A stretch of 27,511 bases of DNA from JBALVT01 sp047612385. Its GTDB lineage: Bacteria > Pseudomonadota > Gammaproteobacteria > Pseudomonadales > Halieaceae. The notes beneath the pieces are model-generated. The model did no database searches and was not told the origin of the DNA. It was given only the letters and a program-made list of their open reading frames with translations. The translations under genes were made by a program, and so were the position numbers. Positions within the stretch are counted from its first letter, which is position 1; every line of letters begins with the position of its first letter. The stretch lies in NCBI GenBank assembly GCA_047612385.1, contig JBLGAR010000063.1:1-27511 (forward strand), read 5' to 3'. Of this stretch, positions 8,424-16,992 are shown one piece after another.

Positions 8424-9281
8424 ATGAGCATTGTATATTTGAATGGCAGCTACATGCCGATGAGCGAAGCAAAAATTTCCCCGATGGACAGAGGTTTTTT
8501 GTTTGGCGACGGCATCTACGAAGTGATTCCCTCCTACGATGGCAAACTGGTGGGCTTTGGGCCTCATCTTGATCGCATGCAGGATGGACTGGATGCCATT
8601 GAGCTTAAGTTGCACATAGATCAGCAGCAGTGGCGTGACATTTGCGCGACGCTCGTTAAAGAAAATGGCGGCGGCAACCTGGGCCTGTATTTTCACGTAA
8701 GCCGCGGCGCAGATACCAAGCGAAACCACGCTTACCCGACCGACATAAAGCCCACGATGTACGCCTTCGCATTTGAGATACCCCCGCCACCGCAGCCCGA
8801 TAAATCCAAAGCCACGGTGTATCGCGTATCGACTACAGAAGATTTGCGCTGGAAACGCTGTAACATCAAATCTACAGCGTTATTGGGCAACGTCATGCAC
8901 TATCAGCATGGTCACGCACAGGGCAACAACGAAACCATTTTGTACAACCCGGATAAGGAGTTAACCGAAGCTGCCGCCTGCAATGTCTACGTTGTTAACA
9001 ACGGCGAAGTCATCACACCCAATCTGGACTATCAAAAACTCCCTGGGATCACCCGCCTCATGTTATTGGATATATTGCGTAAAGACGGTTCTATTCCCGT
9101 GCAGGAGCGCGTCGTAACGCTGGACGAACTGCTGGGCGCCGACGAGGTTTGGATTTCCAGCTCGAGCAAAGAAATCGCGCCGGTCATTGCTATCGACGGC
9201 AAGCCGGTGGGCGACGGCAAGGTTGGAGATGTCTGGCTGGCGGCCCAAACTCTCTTCACCCAACACAAGTTTGACTATTAA
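8424..9281 (+). CDS. dat: D-amino-acid aminotransferase (class IV, PLP)
   Basis: This fold-type IV PLP enzyme transfers the amino group between D-amino acids and 2-oxo acids, classically D-Ala + 2-oxoglutarate to pyruvate + D-Glu and the reverse. The 285 residues fit the Bacillus D-amino-acid transaminase (about 282). The N-terminal MDRGFLFGDGIYEV is typical; the catalytic lysine is Lys149 in CNIKSTALLGNV, the motif that separates D-AAT from branched-chain aminotransferases; LTEAAACNVYVV and PGITRLMLLD bind the cofactor phosphate. A strong AAAGGA Shine-Dalgarno precedes the ATG. Its TAA stop overlaps the alr ATG by one base (TAATG). 4-Amino-4-deoxychorismate lyase or a branched-chain enzyme are less likely alternatives given the lysine motif and the racemase neighbour. 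Confidence 0.9.
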   Translation: MSIVYLNGSYMPMSEAKISPMDRGFLFGDGIYEVIPSYDGKLVGFGPHLDRMQDGLDAIELKLHIDQQQWRDICATLVKENGGGNLGLYFHVSRGADTKRNHAYPTDIKPTMYAFAFEIPPPPQPDKSKATVYRVSTTEDLRWKRCNIKSTALLGNVMHYQHGHAQGNNETILYNPDKELTEAAACNVYVVNNGEVITPNLDYQKLPGITRLMLLDILRKDGSIPVQERVVTLDELLGADEVWISSSSKEIAPVIAIDGKPVGDGKVGDVWLAAQTLFTQHKFDY

Positions 9282-10399
9282 TGGCAAGGCCTGCTCAAGC
9301 CAGCCTCGATCTAAACGCGCTCCGACACAATGTGGCGCATGCGCGCAGCTTGGCGCCTCGATCAAAACTAATGGCGGTGGTCAAAGCCAATGCCTACGGC
9401 CATGGCGCGGCGATCATAGCCGGCGCTATTGAGAAGGACGTCGACGCGCTAGCGGTAGCGTGCATAGAGGAAGCGCTGGAGTTGCGCAGCGCTGGAATTA
9501 CCGCTCCTGTTTTGCTGCTACAGGGCGTATTCGAGCCTGATGAGTTGATCGCCGCCAGTGCAAATCAGTTCTGGCTGATGATAGAAAACGAACCGCAATT
9601 GTTGGCTCTTGAGAATGCCAAGCTTCCTGAGAAGCTGCACTGCTGGCTAAAGATCGATTCGGGAATGCATCGACTGGGAATGGATCCCCGCGATCTGCAA
9701 GAGTTTCACTCGCGTCTGGAAAGCTGCGAAAACAGCCATGACAACCCTGTTCTTTGCACCCATTTTGCCTCGGCAGATAACTTACTTAGCGATCAAACGG
9801 CACAGCAACTAGCCGACTTCAGAAGGGCTTGCCAGCCCTATACCAATGCATTAAGTGCCGCCAATTCACCCGGCTTGCTGGGGTGGCCTGAGTCTCATCT
9901 CGATTGGGTTAGGCCGGGCTACATGCTCTATGGCAACTCACCCTTTGGTCGGGAACCCCACCCAAACACCGAGACACTGCGACAAGTGATGACCCTTCGT
10001 TCAGCGGTGATATCGATAAGAGAAGTCGCCAAGGGAGAAGCCGTTAGCTACGCGGCGACCTGGTTCGCCGAACGGCCATCGCGCATCGCTACGGTGACTA
10101 TTGGCTATGGCGATGGCTATCCACGCAGTGCAAAAAACGGAACGCCTGTTTTGATCAATGGTCAGCGCGCCAAGCTTGCCGGCCGAGTATCCATGGATAT
10201 GATTACGGTTGATGTAACAGACCTGGACGACGTATCCATAGGCGACCCAGTCATTTTGTGGGGAGAAGGTTTACCCATTGCCGAGGTCGCCTATTGGGCT
10301 GACACAATTGGCTACGAGCTGACCACGCGTATGCCGATGCGCACTCCGAGAGTAGCCTGCCTAAACGACACGGAAGCTGATGAGGAGAACCTGCAATGA
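9281..10399 (+). CDS. alr: alanine racemase
   Basis: This PLP-dependent enzyme interconverts L-Ala and D-Ala in the cytoplasm. Of 372 residues, the N-terminal barrel carries the PLP lysine Lys35 in MAVVKANAYGHG; the second catalytic base is Tyr257 in AVSYAATW; other family blocks are KIDSGMHRLGM, WVRPGYMLYG, TIGYGDGYPR and GRVSMDMITVDVTD. It is intact and of normal length. It is the last gene of the operon, overlapping dat by one base. Beside dat it would link the D-Ala made or used by the aminotransferase to L-Ala. Whether it is the housekeeping copy that feeds peptidoglycan or a catabolic copy (DadX type) cannot be decided here; the context favours catabolism or interconversion. Confidence 0.95.
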   Translation: MARPAQASLDLNALRHNVAHARSLAPRSKLMAVVKANAYGHGAAIIAGAIEKDVDALAVACIEEALELRSAGITAPVLLLQGVFEPDELIAASANQFWLMIENEPQLLALENAKLPEKLHCWLKIDSGMHRLGMDPRDLQEFHSRLESCENSHDNPVLCTHFASADNLLSDQTAQQLADFRRACQPYTNALSAANSPGLLGWPESHLDWVRPGYMLYGNSPFGREPHPNTETLRQVMTLRSAVISIREVAKGEAVSYAATWFAERPSRIATVTIGYGDGYPRSAKNGTPVLINGQRAKLAGRVSMDMITVDVTDLDDVSIGDPVILWGEGLPIAEVAYWADTIGYELTTRMPMRTPRVACLNDTEADEENLQ

Positions 10400-10675
10400 C
10401 TACCCACCAATGGCTAAGTTTTACGTAGCATTGCGTATTGCGCACGGCCTCTAGCAGGCTAACATGATCACACTACCTCTGCGCATCGTTCTGTTCACTA
10501 TTTAGACGACAGTCCTATTCGCACTGGCGTTAATCGCAGCTAGAGCAACGCTTCTCTAACCAGCTGCGCAGACCAATCGAAAATGGCGATTTCAGCCATA
10601 GGGTTGGCGTTCGGGGCAGTGTGTAAGCAACGTATAATGTTGCAAATGCCCACTCGCTTATGGAAGGAAGGTGAC
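10400..10675 (+). other. 276-bp intergenic region with candidate promoter
   Basis: No convincing gene is seen between alr and the small membrane protein. A perfect TATAAT lies at 10633-10638 with a weak TTCGGG 17 bp upstream (10610-10615), a possible promoter for the downstream gene with a leader of about 30 nt. A short weak stem around 10448-10461 (GCCT/AGGC) has no T tract, so a terminator for the operon is not evident. A ten-codon frame starting at the alr stop (ATGA, 10396) seems meaningless. Confidence 0.35.
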
Positions 10676-10924
10676 ATGAATACGTTTCTATCGGTATGGG
10701 CAATCGTCGGCTGGTCTGCTTTGATCTGGTTTACCAGTAATGCAACTGCTCACTTGAAAAACTACGAAAAATTCGCGACCGGTAGCAGCTATCAGTCGCC
10801 ACTCCAAGAGCCAGAGTACCGTCGCTACGGCGTCGCTCCCTCCACTTTCAACGATGAGACTCTTCTAACTATCGTGCTTTTTTTAGGGACTGTCGTTGTG
10901 TCTATCGCTGCACTGTCCTCCTAA
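10676..10924 (+). CDS. small two-helix membrane protein, unknown
   Basis: I do not recognise this 82-residue protein. The ATG at 10676 is chosen because GGAAGGAAGG ends a few bases upstream; a longer in-frame extension to 10583 lacks a ribosome binding site and would cross the candidate promoter. It has a hydrophobic helix at residues 3-20 (FLSVWAIVGWSALIWF), a polar middle rich in Tyr, Ser and Pro, and a second helix at about 62-81 (LLTIVLFLGTVVVSIAAL). It looks like a small inner-membrane protein with both ends on the same side. It stands between the alr operon and the DUF3604 gene, 108 bp before the latter. Confidence 0.62.
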   Translation: MNTFLSVWAIVGWSALIWFTSNATAHLKNYEKFATGSSYQSPLQEPEYRRYGVAPSTFNDETLLTIVLFLGTVVVSIAALSS

Positions 10925-11032
10925 AAATACACCGCTGACCGGCATTCGAAGCCGTTGCGGGTCAATCTGTCACTGGAAAACCCAGCCCATTTCTGACACA
11001 GTGGCGCCTATAACAATTAGCTAGCACTTAGA

Positions 11033-13081
11033 ATGTTCAAAACATCGGCAAAAGCCATTGTGTACGCGCTACTCGCGTTGGTTTTAATTCTACTTATACT
11101 GGCGCTGTGGCTGCGTTTTGAATTTTCCAAAGTAGAGCGGGCGCAGAATTCCTCAGACCCTGCTTGGGATTTGAGCGTCGCATCTCTGGCTCCACCTGGC
11201 CCTATTAAAGCGCCCTGCGAAAATCAATACCCTGAGAAAAGAGCCTGGTTTGGTGCGCTGCATATCCACACGGCAGCCTCCTATGACGCCACTGCCTTCG
11301 GAGTAACGACCTCAGTCGCTGATGCTTACGGCTTTGGTACAGGCGCAACTGTTGCTCTGCGCCTGAACGACGACCCAACAGATTACGACGCTCCTGAGCT
11401 GCGCATCAGCTCCCCTGTTGATTTCATTGCGGTAACCGACCATGCCGAGGCTCTTGGTGAAAATAAAATGTGCTACGACCCCGCGAGCGCAGCTTATGGG
11501 AAGCTTGTCTGTCGTTTGTTCCGTGGGGACTTGCGACTGCCGATTGACGACGTACTGCAGCCACTGACTCGATTGGCAACCCTGGCAATTTTTGGTCAGG
11601 ATCGCTCCGCAAGAATCTGCGGCGAAGACGGCTCACGCTGTCGGCGAGAAGCAGAAAAAGTTTGGCAGAAAAATCAGCGCGTCACGGAACAGTGGCTAGA
11701 CCGCAGTTCTGCTTGTGAATACACAACTTTCCACGCCTACGAGTACACACTGGCGGAGGAGGCATCCAATCTTCACCGTAATGTTATTTTCAAAACTGAT
11801 ACCGTGCCCCAGTCCATACTTAGCTCCAAGGAAGCTCGAACGCCGGAAAGCCTCTGGCAATGGCTGGACGACAGCTGTATCAGCGGCAGCACGGACTGCG
11901 ATGTATTGACCATCCCGCACAACAGTAACTGGAGCAGTGGCCGCATGTGGTATCCCTACAGTGCTACTGATCTTTCACTTTCACAGCAGAAGGAAATGTC
12001 GCGTCTGCGAGCACGTCTGGAGCCCCTGGCGGAAATTATTCAGGTAAAAGGCGATTCAGAATGTCGCAATGGAATAAGCAGCGTAATGGGCGCAGCCGAT
12101 GAGTTTTGCGACTTTGAAAAACTGCGTCCAGCAAGTGAGAAGATAGCCGATTGCGGAGATGACTTTGGCAGTGGCGGTATGATGCTAAAAGGCTGTGTTT
12201 CCCGTTACAGCTATATCCGGTATGCACTGAGCGCCGGCCTCGCTGAACAACGTAAACTCGGCATCAACCCTTTCAAACTTGGCATAATCGCTGCCACAGA
12301 TACACACAATGGAACGCCTGCGGCGGGTTACGAAAAAGGCAATCTGGGCTCTCATGGAAGCGACCGGGATATAAAACATCGACTAAAAGGGAAAGTGGAG
12401 GTACCCGGAGGCATTGCTACAGGCTCGCCAGTGCGGTATAACCCCGGCGGAATTGCGGGGGTATACGCTGCGGAGAATAGTCGCACTGCACTCTTTGAAG
12501 CGATGCAAAACCGGGAGACCTTTGGCACCAGTGGGCCGAGAATAAGTCCTCGCCTATTCGCCGGTTGGTCATTACCTGAGGAAATATGTGAGCAGCCAGA
12601 TTGGGTTGCCTTGGCCTATGACACAGGCGTACCGATGGGCGGAGATCTTCCTGCGCTTCCAACACAACGCAATGCGCCAGTGTTTGTAGCCAGTGCCACC
12701 CAGGATCCGCGAGACGGGAGTATGCCGTTGCAGAGAATCCAAATTGTAAAGGGATGGGTAGACCCGCAAGGGAAGACCCATCAAGCCATCTACGAAGTCG
12801 CAGGGGATTCAGATAACGGAGCCAGCGTAGATCCGCTGACTTGCGAGGTAGCAGGTTCAGGCTTCGCCCAACTCTGCGCAACCTGGATTGATCCTGATTT
12901 CGACCCAGAAAATGGAGCCGTGTACTACGCACGCACTCTGGAAAACCCAAGCTGCAGATGGAGCCAGCATGATTGTATATCCCTACCACTTGAGGATCGA
13001 CCTGCCAGCTGCAGTGATCCCCAATTACCCAAAGTCATCCAGGAACGGGCGTGGACCTCGCCCATTTGGTATCAACCGTGA
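11033..13081 (+). CDS. membrane-anchored DUF3604 protein (PHP-like)
   Basis: This 682-residue protein has an N-terminal hydrophobic segment (residues 8-28) that acts as a membrane anchor or uncleaved signal, so the bulk is probably periplasmic. The rest matches DUF3604, a family related to PHP metal-dependent phosphoesterases. Candidate metal ligands are HIHT (77-80), the TDHAEALGE block (135-143), an HNSNW motif in the middle and ATDTHNG in the C-terminal half. Many cysteines along the chain fit disulphides outside the cytoplasm. The true substrate is unknown for the family. The Ppx reading frame overlaps its 3' end by up to 31 bp, so the two are likely co-transcribed. The Shine-Dalgarno before the ATG is weak. 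Confidence 0.88.
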   Translation: MFKTSAKAIVYALLALVLILLILALWLRFEFSKVERAQNSSDPAWDLSVASLAPPGPIKAPCENQYPEKRAWFGALHIHTAASYDATAFGVTTSVADAYGFGTGATVALRLNDDPTDYDAPELRISSPVDFIAVTDHAEALGENKMCYDPASAAYGKLVCRLFRGDLRLPIDDVLQPLTRLATLAIFGQDRSARICGEDGSRCRREAEKVWQKNQRVTEQWLDRSSACEYTTFHAYEYTLAEEASNLHRNVIFKTDTVPQSILSSKEARTPESLWQWLDDSCISGSTDCDVLTIPHNSNWSSGRMWYPYSATDLSLSQQKEMSRLRARLEPLAEIIQVKGDSECRNGISSVMGAADEFCDFEKLRPASEKIADCGDDFGSGGMMLKGCVSRYSYIRYALSAGLAEQRKLGINPFKLGIIAATDTHNGTPAAGYEKGNLGSHGSDRDIKHRLKGKVEVPGGIATGSPVRYNPGGIAGVYAAENSRTALFEAMQNRETFGTSGPRISPRLFAGWSLPEEICEQPDWVALAYDTGVPMGGDLPALPTQRNAPVFVASATQDPRDGSMPLQRIQIVKGWVDPQGKTHQAIYEVAGDSDNGASVDPLTCEVAGSGFAQLCATWIDPDFDPENGAVYYARTLENPSCRWSQHDCISLPLEDRPASCSDPQLPKVIQERAWTSPIWYQP

Positions 13082-14583
13082 GTGATTTTAACGAAGTCCT
13101 CCCCGAGGGAAGCCTGCTGGCCGCACTGGATCTGGGAAGTAATTCCTTTCACCTGATTATTGCCCGAGTCGAACACGGCGAAATGCGCACGATTGAAACG
13201 CTGGCGGAGAAGGTCCAACTGGGCGCTGGCCTCATCGACGGTCAACTGGCAGAAGACGCTATAAAAAGAGGGCTGGATTGCCTGTCACGCTTTTCTCAAA
13301 TGATGGAGAGTATGGATATACAGCGAGTGCGTGCCGTTGGCACTCACGCGCTGCGAATAGCCAAAAATCGACGCCACCTAACGGTCCCTGGAAGCAAAAT
13401 CCTCGGGGTGCCTGTCGATGTTATCTACGGTCGAGAGGAGGCTCGACTGGTTTATCTTGGGGTAGCACATTCACTGGCCGACGACGCTCAATCACGGCTG
13501 GTGGTAGACATCGGCGGTGGCAGTACAGAATTCATCATCGGTGAAAAATTTGAACCCAAGTACCTGGAAAGCCTGGAAATGGGCTGCGTATCCTACAGCA
13601 ACAAATTTTTCCCGGATGGAGAAATCTCTGCATCCGCTTATCAAAGCGCGCGCGATAAAGCGCTGTTGGAAATTTTCCAAATCCGCCGTCAATTTAGCGG
13701 CGACAACTGGAAGGAGTGCGTGGGTTCCTCAGGCACGCTTCAAGCTATAGAAGAACTGCTGGTGCAACAAGGTTGGAGCGACGCTGGCATTACATCAGCA
13801 GGATTGGCTCAGCTGGAAGACAAGTTACTGAGCTTCGAGGACATGGACAGCATCGCACTTGAGGGCCTGGCTGAATCCAGGCGCAATGTTATTGTGGCGG
13901 GAGTCGCTATTACCAGCGCTCTTTTCTACGCCCTCCAAATTGAACACATGCGGACATCCAAAGGCGCTCTGCGCGAAGGTGTACTTTACGATCTACTGGG
14001 CCGACTCACCCACGAAGATGTGCGAGAGCGCACGGTTAACGCATTGATGCAGCGCTACAGTGTCGATGGCGACATCGCCGCCTCGGTAGAGCGCAGAGCT
14101 AGAGTATTTTTCAATGCGACAAGAAACTGCTGGAAACTAAACCACAGTGATTGGTTTTTGCTCCGCTGGGTCGCCAACAGTCACGAGATTGGTATGGCGA
14201 TTTCTCACAAGCACTACAATCGCCATTCCTCGTATTTACTGCGAAACGCAGATCTGCCAGGATTTGCTCAGGATGAGCAGGAAGACCTGGCTCTGTTGGC
14301 TCGTGGACACCGCGGAAAGCTTAATCAAAACCTGCTTTCTGAAACAGCCGAGCAAGACAGACCTCGCTTCGTGCACCTGTTGAGCATTATCCGACTAGCG
14401 GCGCTGTTTAGATACGTGGAAAAACTGGAGCAGCTTCCGGAATTCACCATTTCAGCGAGTGAGAAATCACTGGTTCTCGGCTTTGGAGAGACCTGGTTGG
14501 CGGAACATCCGCTAACGGTCAGCGAATTAGCGGCTGAGCAGCATCAACTCCAAAAAATTGGAATGTCCCTGGAAATCAGCTGA
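13051..14583 (+). CDS. ppx: exopolyphosphatase (Ppx/GppA family)
   Basis: The 510-residue product is an ASKHA-fold phosphatase that releases phosphate from polyphosphate, or removes the 5' phosphate of pppGpp in the GppA branch. Motifs are ALDLGSNSFHLIIARV (phosphate 1), GREEARLVYLGV, the phosphate 2 loop VVDIGGGSTEFIIG, GCVSYS, and GSSGTLQAIEE; the C-terminal half has the HD-like helical region with SHEIGMAISHKHYNRHSSYLL. Length and the C-terminal part fit E. coli Ppx (513) better than GppA. Two GTG starts are possible: 13051, with AGGAA five bases upstream, and 13078, in a GTGA overlap with the DUF3604 stop but without a visible Shine-Dalgarno. I list the first, with low certainty. It converges with the hydrolase gene and their ends overlap by 8 bp. 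Confidence 0.92.
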   Translation: MDLAHLVSTVSDFNEVLPEGSLLAALDLGSNSFHLIIARVEHGEMRTIETLAEKVQLGAGLIDGQLAEDAIKRGLDCLSRFSQMMESMDIQRVRAVGTHALRIAKNRRHLTVPGSKILGVPVDVIYGREEARLVYLGVAHSLADDAQSRLVVDIGGGSTEFIIGEKFEPKYLESLEMGCVSYSNKFFPDGEISASAYQSARDKALLEIFQIRRQFSGDNWKECVGSSGTLQAIEELLVQQGWSDAGITSAGLAQLEDKLLSFEDMDSIALEGLAESRRNVIVAGVAITSALFYALQIEHMRTSKGALREGVLYDLLGRLTHEDVRERTVNALMQRYSVDGDIAASVERRARVFFNATRNCWKLNHSDWFLLRWVANSHEIGMAISHKHYNRHSSYLLRNADLPGFAQDEQEDLALLARGHRGKLNQNLLSETAEQDRPRFVHLLSIIRLAALFRYVEKLEQLPEFTISASEKSLVLGFGETWLAEHPLTVSELAAEQHQLQKIGMSLEIS

Positions 14584-15556
14584 CCATATTTAATTCGACG
14601 TCTTTGAGGTATTCACTCAGGATGATATTAACCGCTTCAGAAGCTTCCAGCTGCATCATATGCCCTGCCCCGGGTATCATCTGCACTTCCCGCAGCTGCG
14701 GGAAAATTGCTCTCATCTGTGAGACGGGATCATCTCCGTGGAATCCCTCCAGATCTACATCGTGCTCACTGCCCAGAAAGTAAGCCGGAACCTCACAGCT
14801 AACACCTTCATAAGGCTTGCGCTGTTCCCACTTTAAGTCAAAAGATCGATACCAGTTCAAACCGCCCGTAAAACCCGATCGAGCGTATTCTTCAACAAAG
14901 ACTTCAAACTCCTGCACTGACAACCACCGCCAAGGTAGCTCGGGCGGCTCATCCATAGCGTCGATGTAAGAGGTGCCGGGGGGATAATTGAACACATTGA
15001 AGTAGTTCCCTGCTCCGCTGAGTGTATGAAACACTTTATGTAGAAAGCGTCGAGCTTGGGCCGCGAGCTCCTGGTCCGCTCTGGGGGGAACACGAAAGTA
15101 CTCGATATGGAGGAAATGTTGCTCACCGATGCGTCGATACTCGGTCAAGGGTGACTCATCGGGATTATGCGGTGCTGCGGGGTTTTGTAAACCGATGACC
15201 GCGGCGACACGGCTGGGATGTCGCAACGCCAAATCGTAGATGGCAAAGGCACCAAAATCCAACCCTGCAAAAACAGCGCGTTGAATACCCAGATGGTCCA
15301 TCAGACCCACCAGATCAGCCGTAATATGCTCTATATCATATTGCTCGGGGTTCGGGGGAGCCTCGGTGCGGCCCATTCCACGCATATCGGGTGCTATCAC
15401 TCGGTATCCCCTGGTGGCTAGATAGGATATCTGACGATGCCAGCTGAACCAGATGTGCGGAAAACCATGGCATAAGATGAGTGGCAGGCCGACACCCTCG
15501 TCCACATAATGCATGCTAATACCGTTGATGAATGCCTGTTGATGATTCCAATTCAT
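14576..15556 (-). CDS. alpha/beta hydrolase, epoxide hydrolase-like
   Basis: This 326-residue protein is an alpha/beta hydrolase of the epoxide hydrolase / haloalkane dehalogenase branch. HGFP (30-33) gives the oxyanion side, the nucleophile is Asp100 in AGLDFGAF, and His299 in PGAGHMMQLE is the general base; the lid region has LNWYRSFDLKW, where epoxide hydrolases keep a ring-opening tyrosine. The third acid is probably in the SEHDVD loop. The start at 15556 is chosen for the GAGTGAGG upstream and because MNWNHQQAFINGISMHYVDEG matches the usual family N-terminus; a longer frame runs back through the amtB terminator and is not credible. The terminator at 15611-15643 separates it from glnK-amtB. 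The natural substrate is unknown. Confidence 0.88.
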   Translation of the reverse strand: MNWNHQQAFINGISMHYVDEGVGLPLILCHGFPHIWFSWHRQISYLATRGYRVIAPDMRGMGRTEAPPNPEQYDIEHITADLVGLMDHLGIQRAVFAGLDFGAFAIYDLALRHPSRVAAVIGLQNPAAPHNPDESPLTEYRRIGEQHFLHIEYFRVPPRADQELAAQARRFLHKVFHTLSGAGNYFNVFNYPPGTSYIDAMDEPPELPWRWLSVQEFEVFVEEYARSGFTGGLNWYRSFDLKWEQRKPYEGVSCEVPAYFLGSEHDVDLEGFHGDDPVSQMRAIFPQLREVQMIPGAGHMMQLEASEAVNIILSEYLKDVELNMVS

Positions 15557-15610
15557 AGCCTCACTCACACCGATGTTCTCAAGGAAATGCTGACAAAAGC
15601 CTATGTGTAA

Positions 15611-15643
15611 ACAAAAAAAGGGCCGGAATAATGTTCCAGCCCC
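15611..15643 (-). terminator. rho-independent terminator of glnK-amtB
   Basis: On the minus strand an 8-9 bp GC-rich stem, GGCTGGAA and TTCCGGCC with one G-T pair and a CATTA loop, is followed directly by seven T residues. It lies 35 bp after the amtB stop and before the alpha/beta hydrolase start, so it should end the glnK-amtB transcript. Confidence 0.88.
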
Positions 15644-15677
15644 ATCTCGATAAGCCAAGACTGCGCGCAGCGTTTGC

Positions 15678-16979
15678 CTACAGATCGTACCCGCGCTCGT
15701 CGTGCAGCACCAGATCAAGACCCTGAGTTTCCTGTTCATCGTCAACGCGAAGACCCACCAGTACATCCACAATCTTGAGGATAATCCAGGTACCAATTGC
15801 AGTATATGCGATAGTCGCTATCACACCTGTCGCCTGGACGGAAAGCTGACCACCGATGCTGGTGATGCCATCGGAAAAACCGTTTCCACTAAAAAGGCCA
15901 AGTTGTGTTGAACAGAATATTCCTGCCAGGATAGTACCCAGTACACCGCCAACGCCGTGTACAGGAAACACATCGAGGCTATCGTCAATCTTGAGCTTCT
16001 GCTTCAGGAAGTTCGTAGCGTAGTAGCACACTACACCAGCCGTAAGTCCGATAACGACCGCTGCCGCAGGGCCAACAGATCCGGCAGCTGGAGTAATGGT
16101 ACCCAGGCCCGCCACCATGCCAGTGACCATACCTAACACCGAAGGCTTGCCGTGACGCAACCACTCCATTGTCATCCAAGCCAGCGCGCCTGCAGACGCT
16201 GACAAATGCGTAACCAACATTGCCATAGCGGCACTGGTATCAGCGGCAAGCGCTGAGCCCGCATTAAAGCCAAACCAACCCACCCAAAGCATTCCTGCGC
16301 CGGTCACCGTCATGGTCAGGTTGTGCGGAGGCATAGCCGTCGTTCCGAAGCCCTTGCGAGGTCCCATCACAATGGCTGCCACTAATGCCGCTACAGCTGC
16401 AGTAATGTGCACTACGGTACCACCGGCAAAATCCTGCAAGCCCATACCGCCTAACCAACCGCCGCCCCACACCCAATGGCATACGGGTGAGTAAATCACC
16501 AACATCCAAATAACACTGAACAGAAGCATCGCAGAGAAACGCATACGCTCGGCAAAGCCGCCCACGATGAGAGCAGGAGTAATAATAGCGAAGGTCATCT
16601 GGAACATAGCGAACAGCGTCGCGGGAATATCGCCGTTCATTGTCTCCATGCTCATAGAGGCAAAAAACATATTGCCGAAATCGCCAATCCACTTACCCTG
16701 TTCAACCCCGTCACTGCCGAAAGCAATGGTATAGCCCATGACAAACCACACCAGAGACATCAAGCACGTCAGAGCGAAACACTGCATTAACACGGACAGG
16801 ACGTTCTTGGAACGAACCAGACCCGCATAGAACAGCGATAATCCCGGAATGGTCATAAACAACACCAAGGCTGTGGCGGTCAGTATCCAGGCTGTATTGG
16901 CCCCATTTAAATCATCCGCGCTAGCGGCGGCACTGCCCAGTAGTGCCAGGATTAGTACGCCCCATTTACTATTCTTCAT
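15678..16979 (-). CDS. amtB: ammonium transporter AmtB
   Basis: AmtB is an inner-membrane trimeric channel for ammonium uptake, blocked by GlnK when nitrogen is ample. The 433-residue product starts with a signal peptide (MKNSKWGVLILALLGSAAASA), as in E. coli AmtB, and then has the usual eleven membrane segments. Family blocks include LSLFYAGLVRSKNVLS, the FAGGTVVHITAAVAAL segment with the first pore histidine, GWFGFNAGSAL, and DVFPVHGVGGVLGT with the second pore histidine. The start is 13 codons inside the longest open frame because GGGGGAGG lies just upstream and the signal peptide begins there. glnK ends 13 bp upstream, the classic glnK-amtB operon. A strong terminator follows. Confidence 0.96.
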   Translation of the reverse strand: MKNSKWGVLILALLGSAAASADDLNGANTAWILTATALVLFMTIPGLSLFYAGLVRSKNVLSVLMQCFALTCLMSLVWFVMGYTIAFGSDGVEQGKWIGDFGNMFFASMSMETMNGDIPATLFAMFQMTFAIITPALIVGGFAERMRFSAMLLFSVIWMLVIYSPVCHWVWGGGWLGGMGLQDFAGGTVVHITAAVAALVAAIVMGPRKGFGTTAMPPHNLTMTVTGAGMLWVGWFGFNAGSALAADTSAAMAMLVTHLSASAGALAWMTMEWLRHGKPSVLGMVTGMVAGLGTITPAAGSVGPAAAVVIGLTAGVVCYYATNFLKQKLKIDDSLDVFPVHGVGGVLGTILAGIFCSTQLGLFSGNGFSDGITSIGGQLSVQATGVIATIAYTAIGTWIILKIVDVLVGLRVDDEQETQGLDLVLHDERGYDL

Positions 16980-16992
16980 TCCAACCTCCCCC

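Noticed and set aside
10464..10559. Short frame MITLPLRIVLFTI, TAG, then TTVLFALALIAARATLL, looking like a hydrophobic peptide broken by a stop
   Set aside because: No ribosome binding site, no recognisable family and very short; more likely chance than a pseudogene.
15557..15796. Open N-terminal extension of the alpha/beta hydrolase frame into the end of amtB
   Set aside because: It crosses a strong terminator and the amtB coding end; the ATG at 15556 has a ribosome site and the normal family N-terminus.
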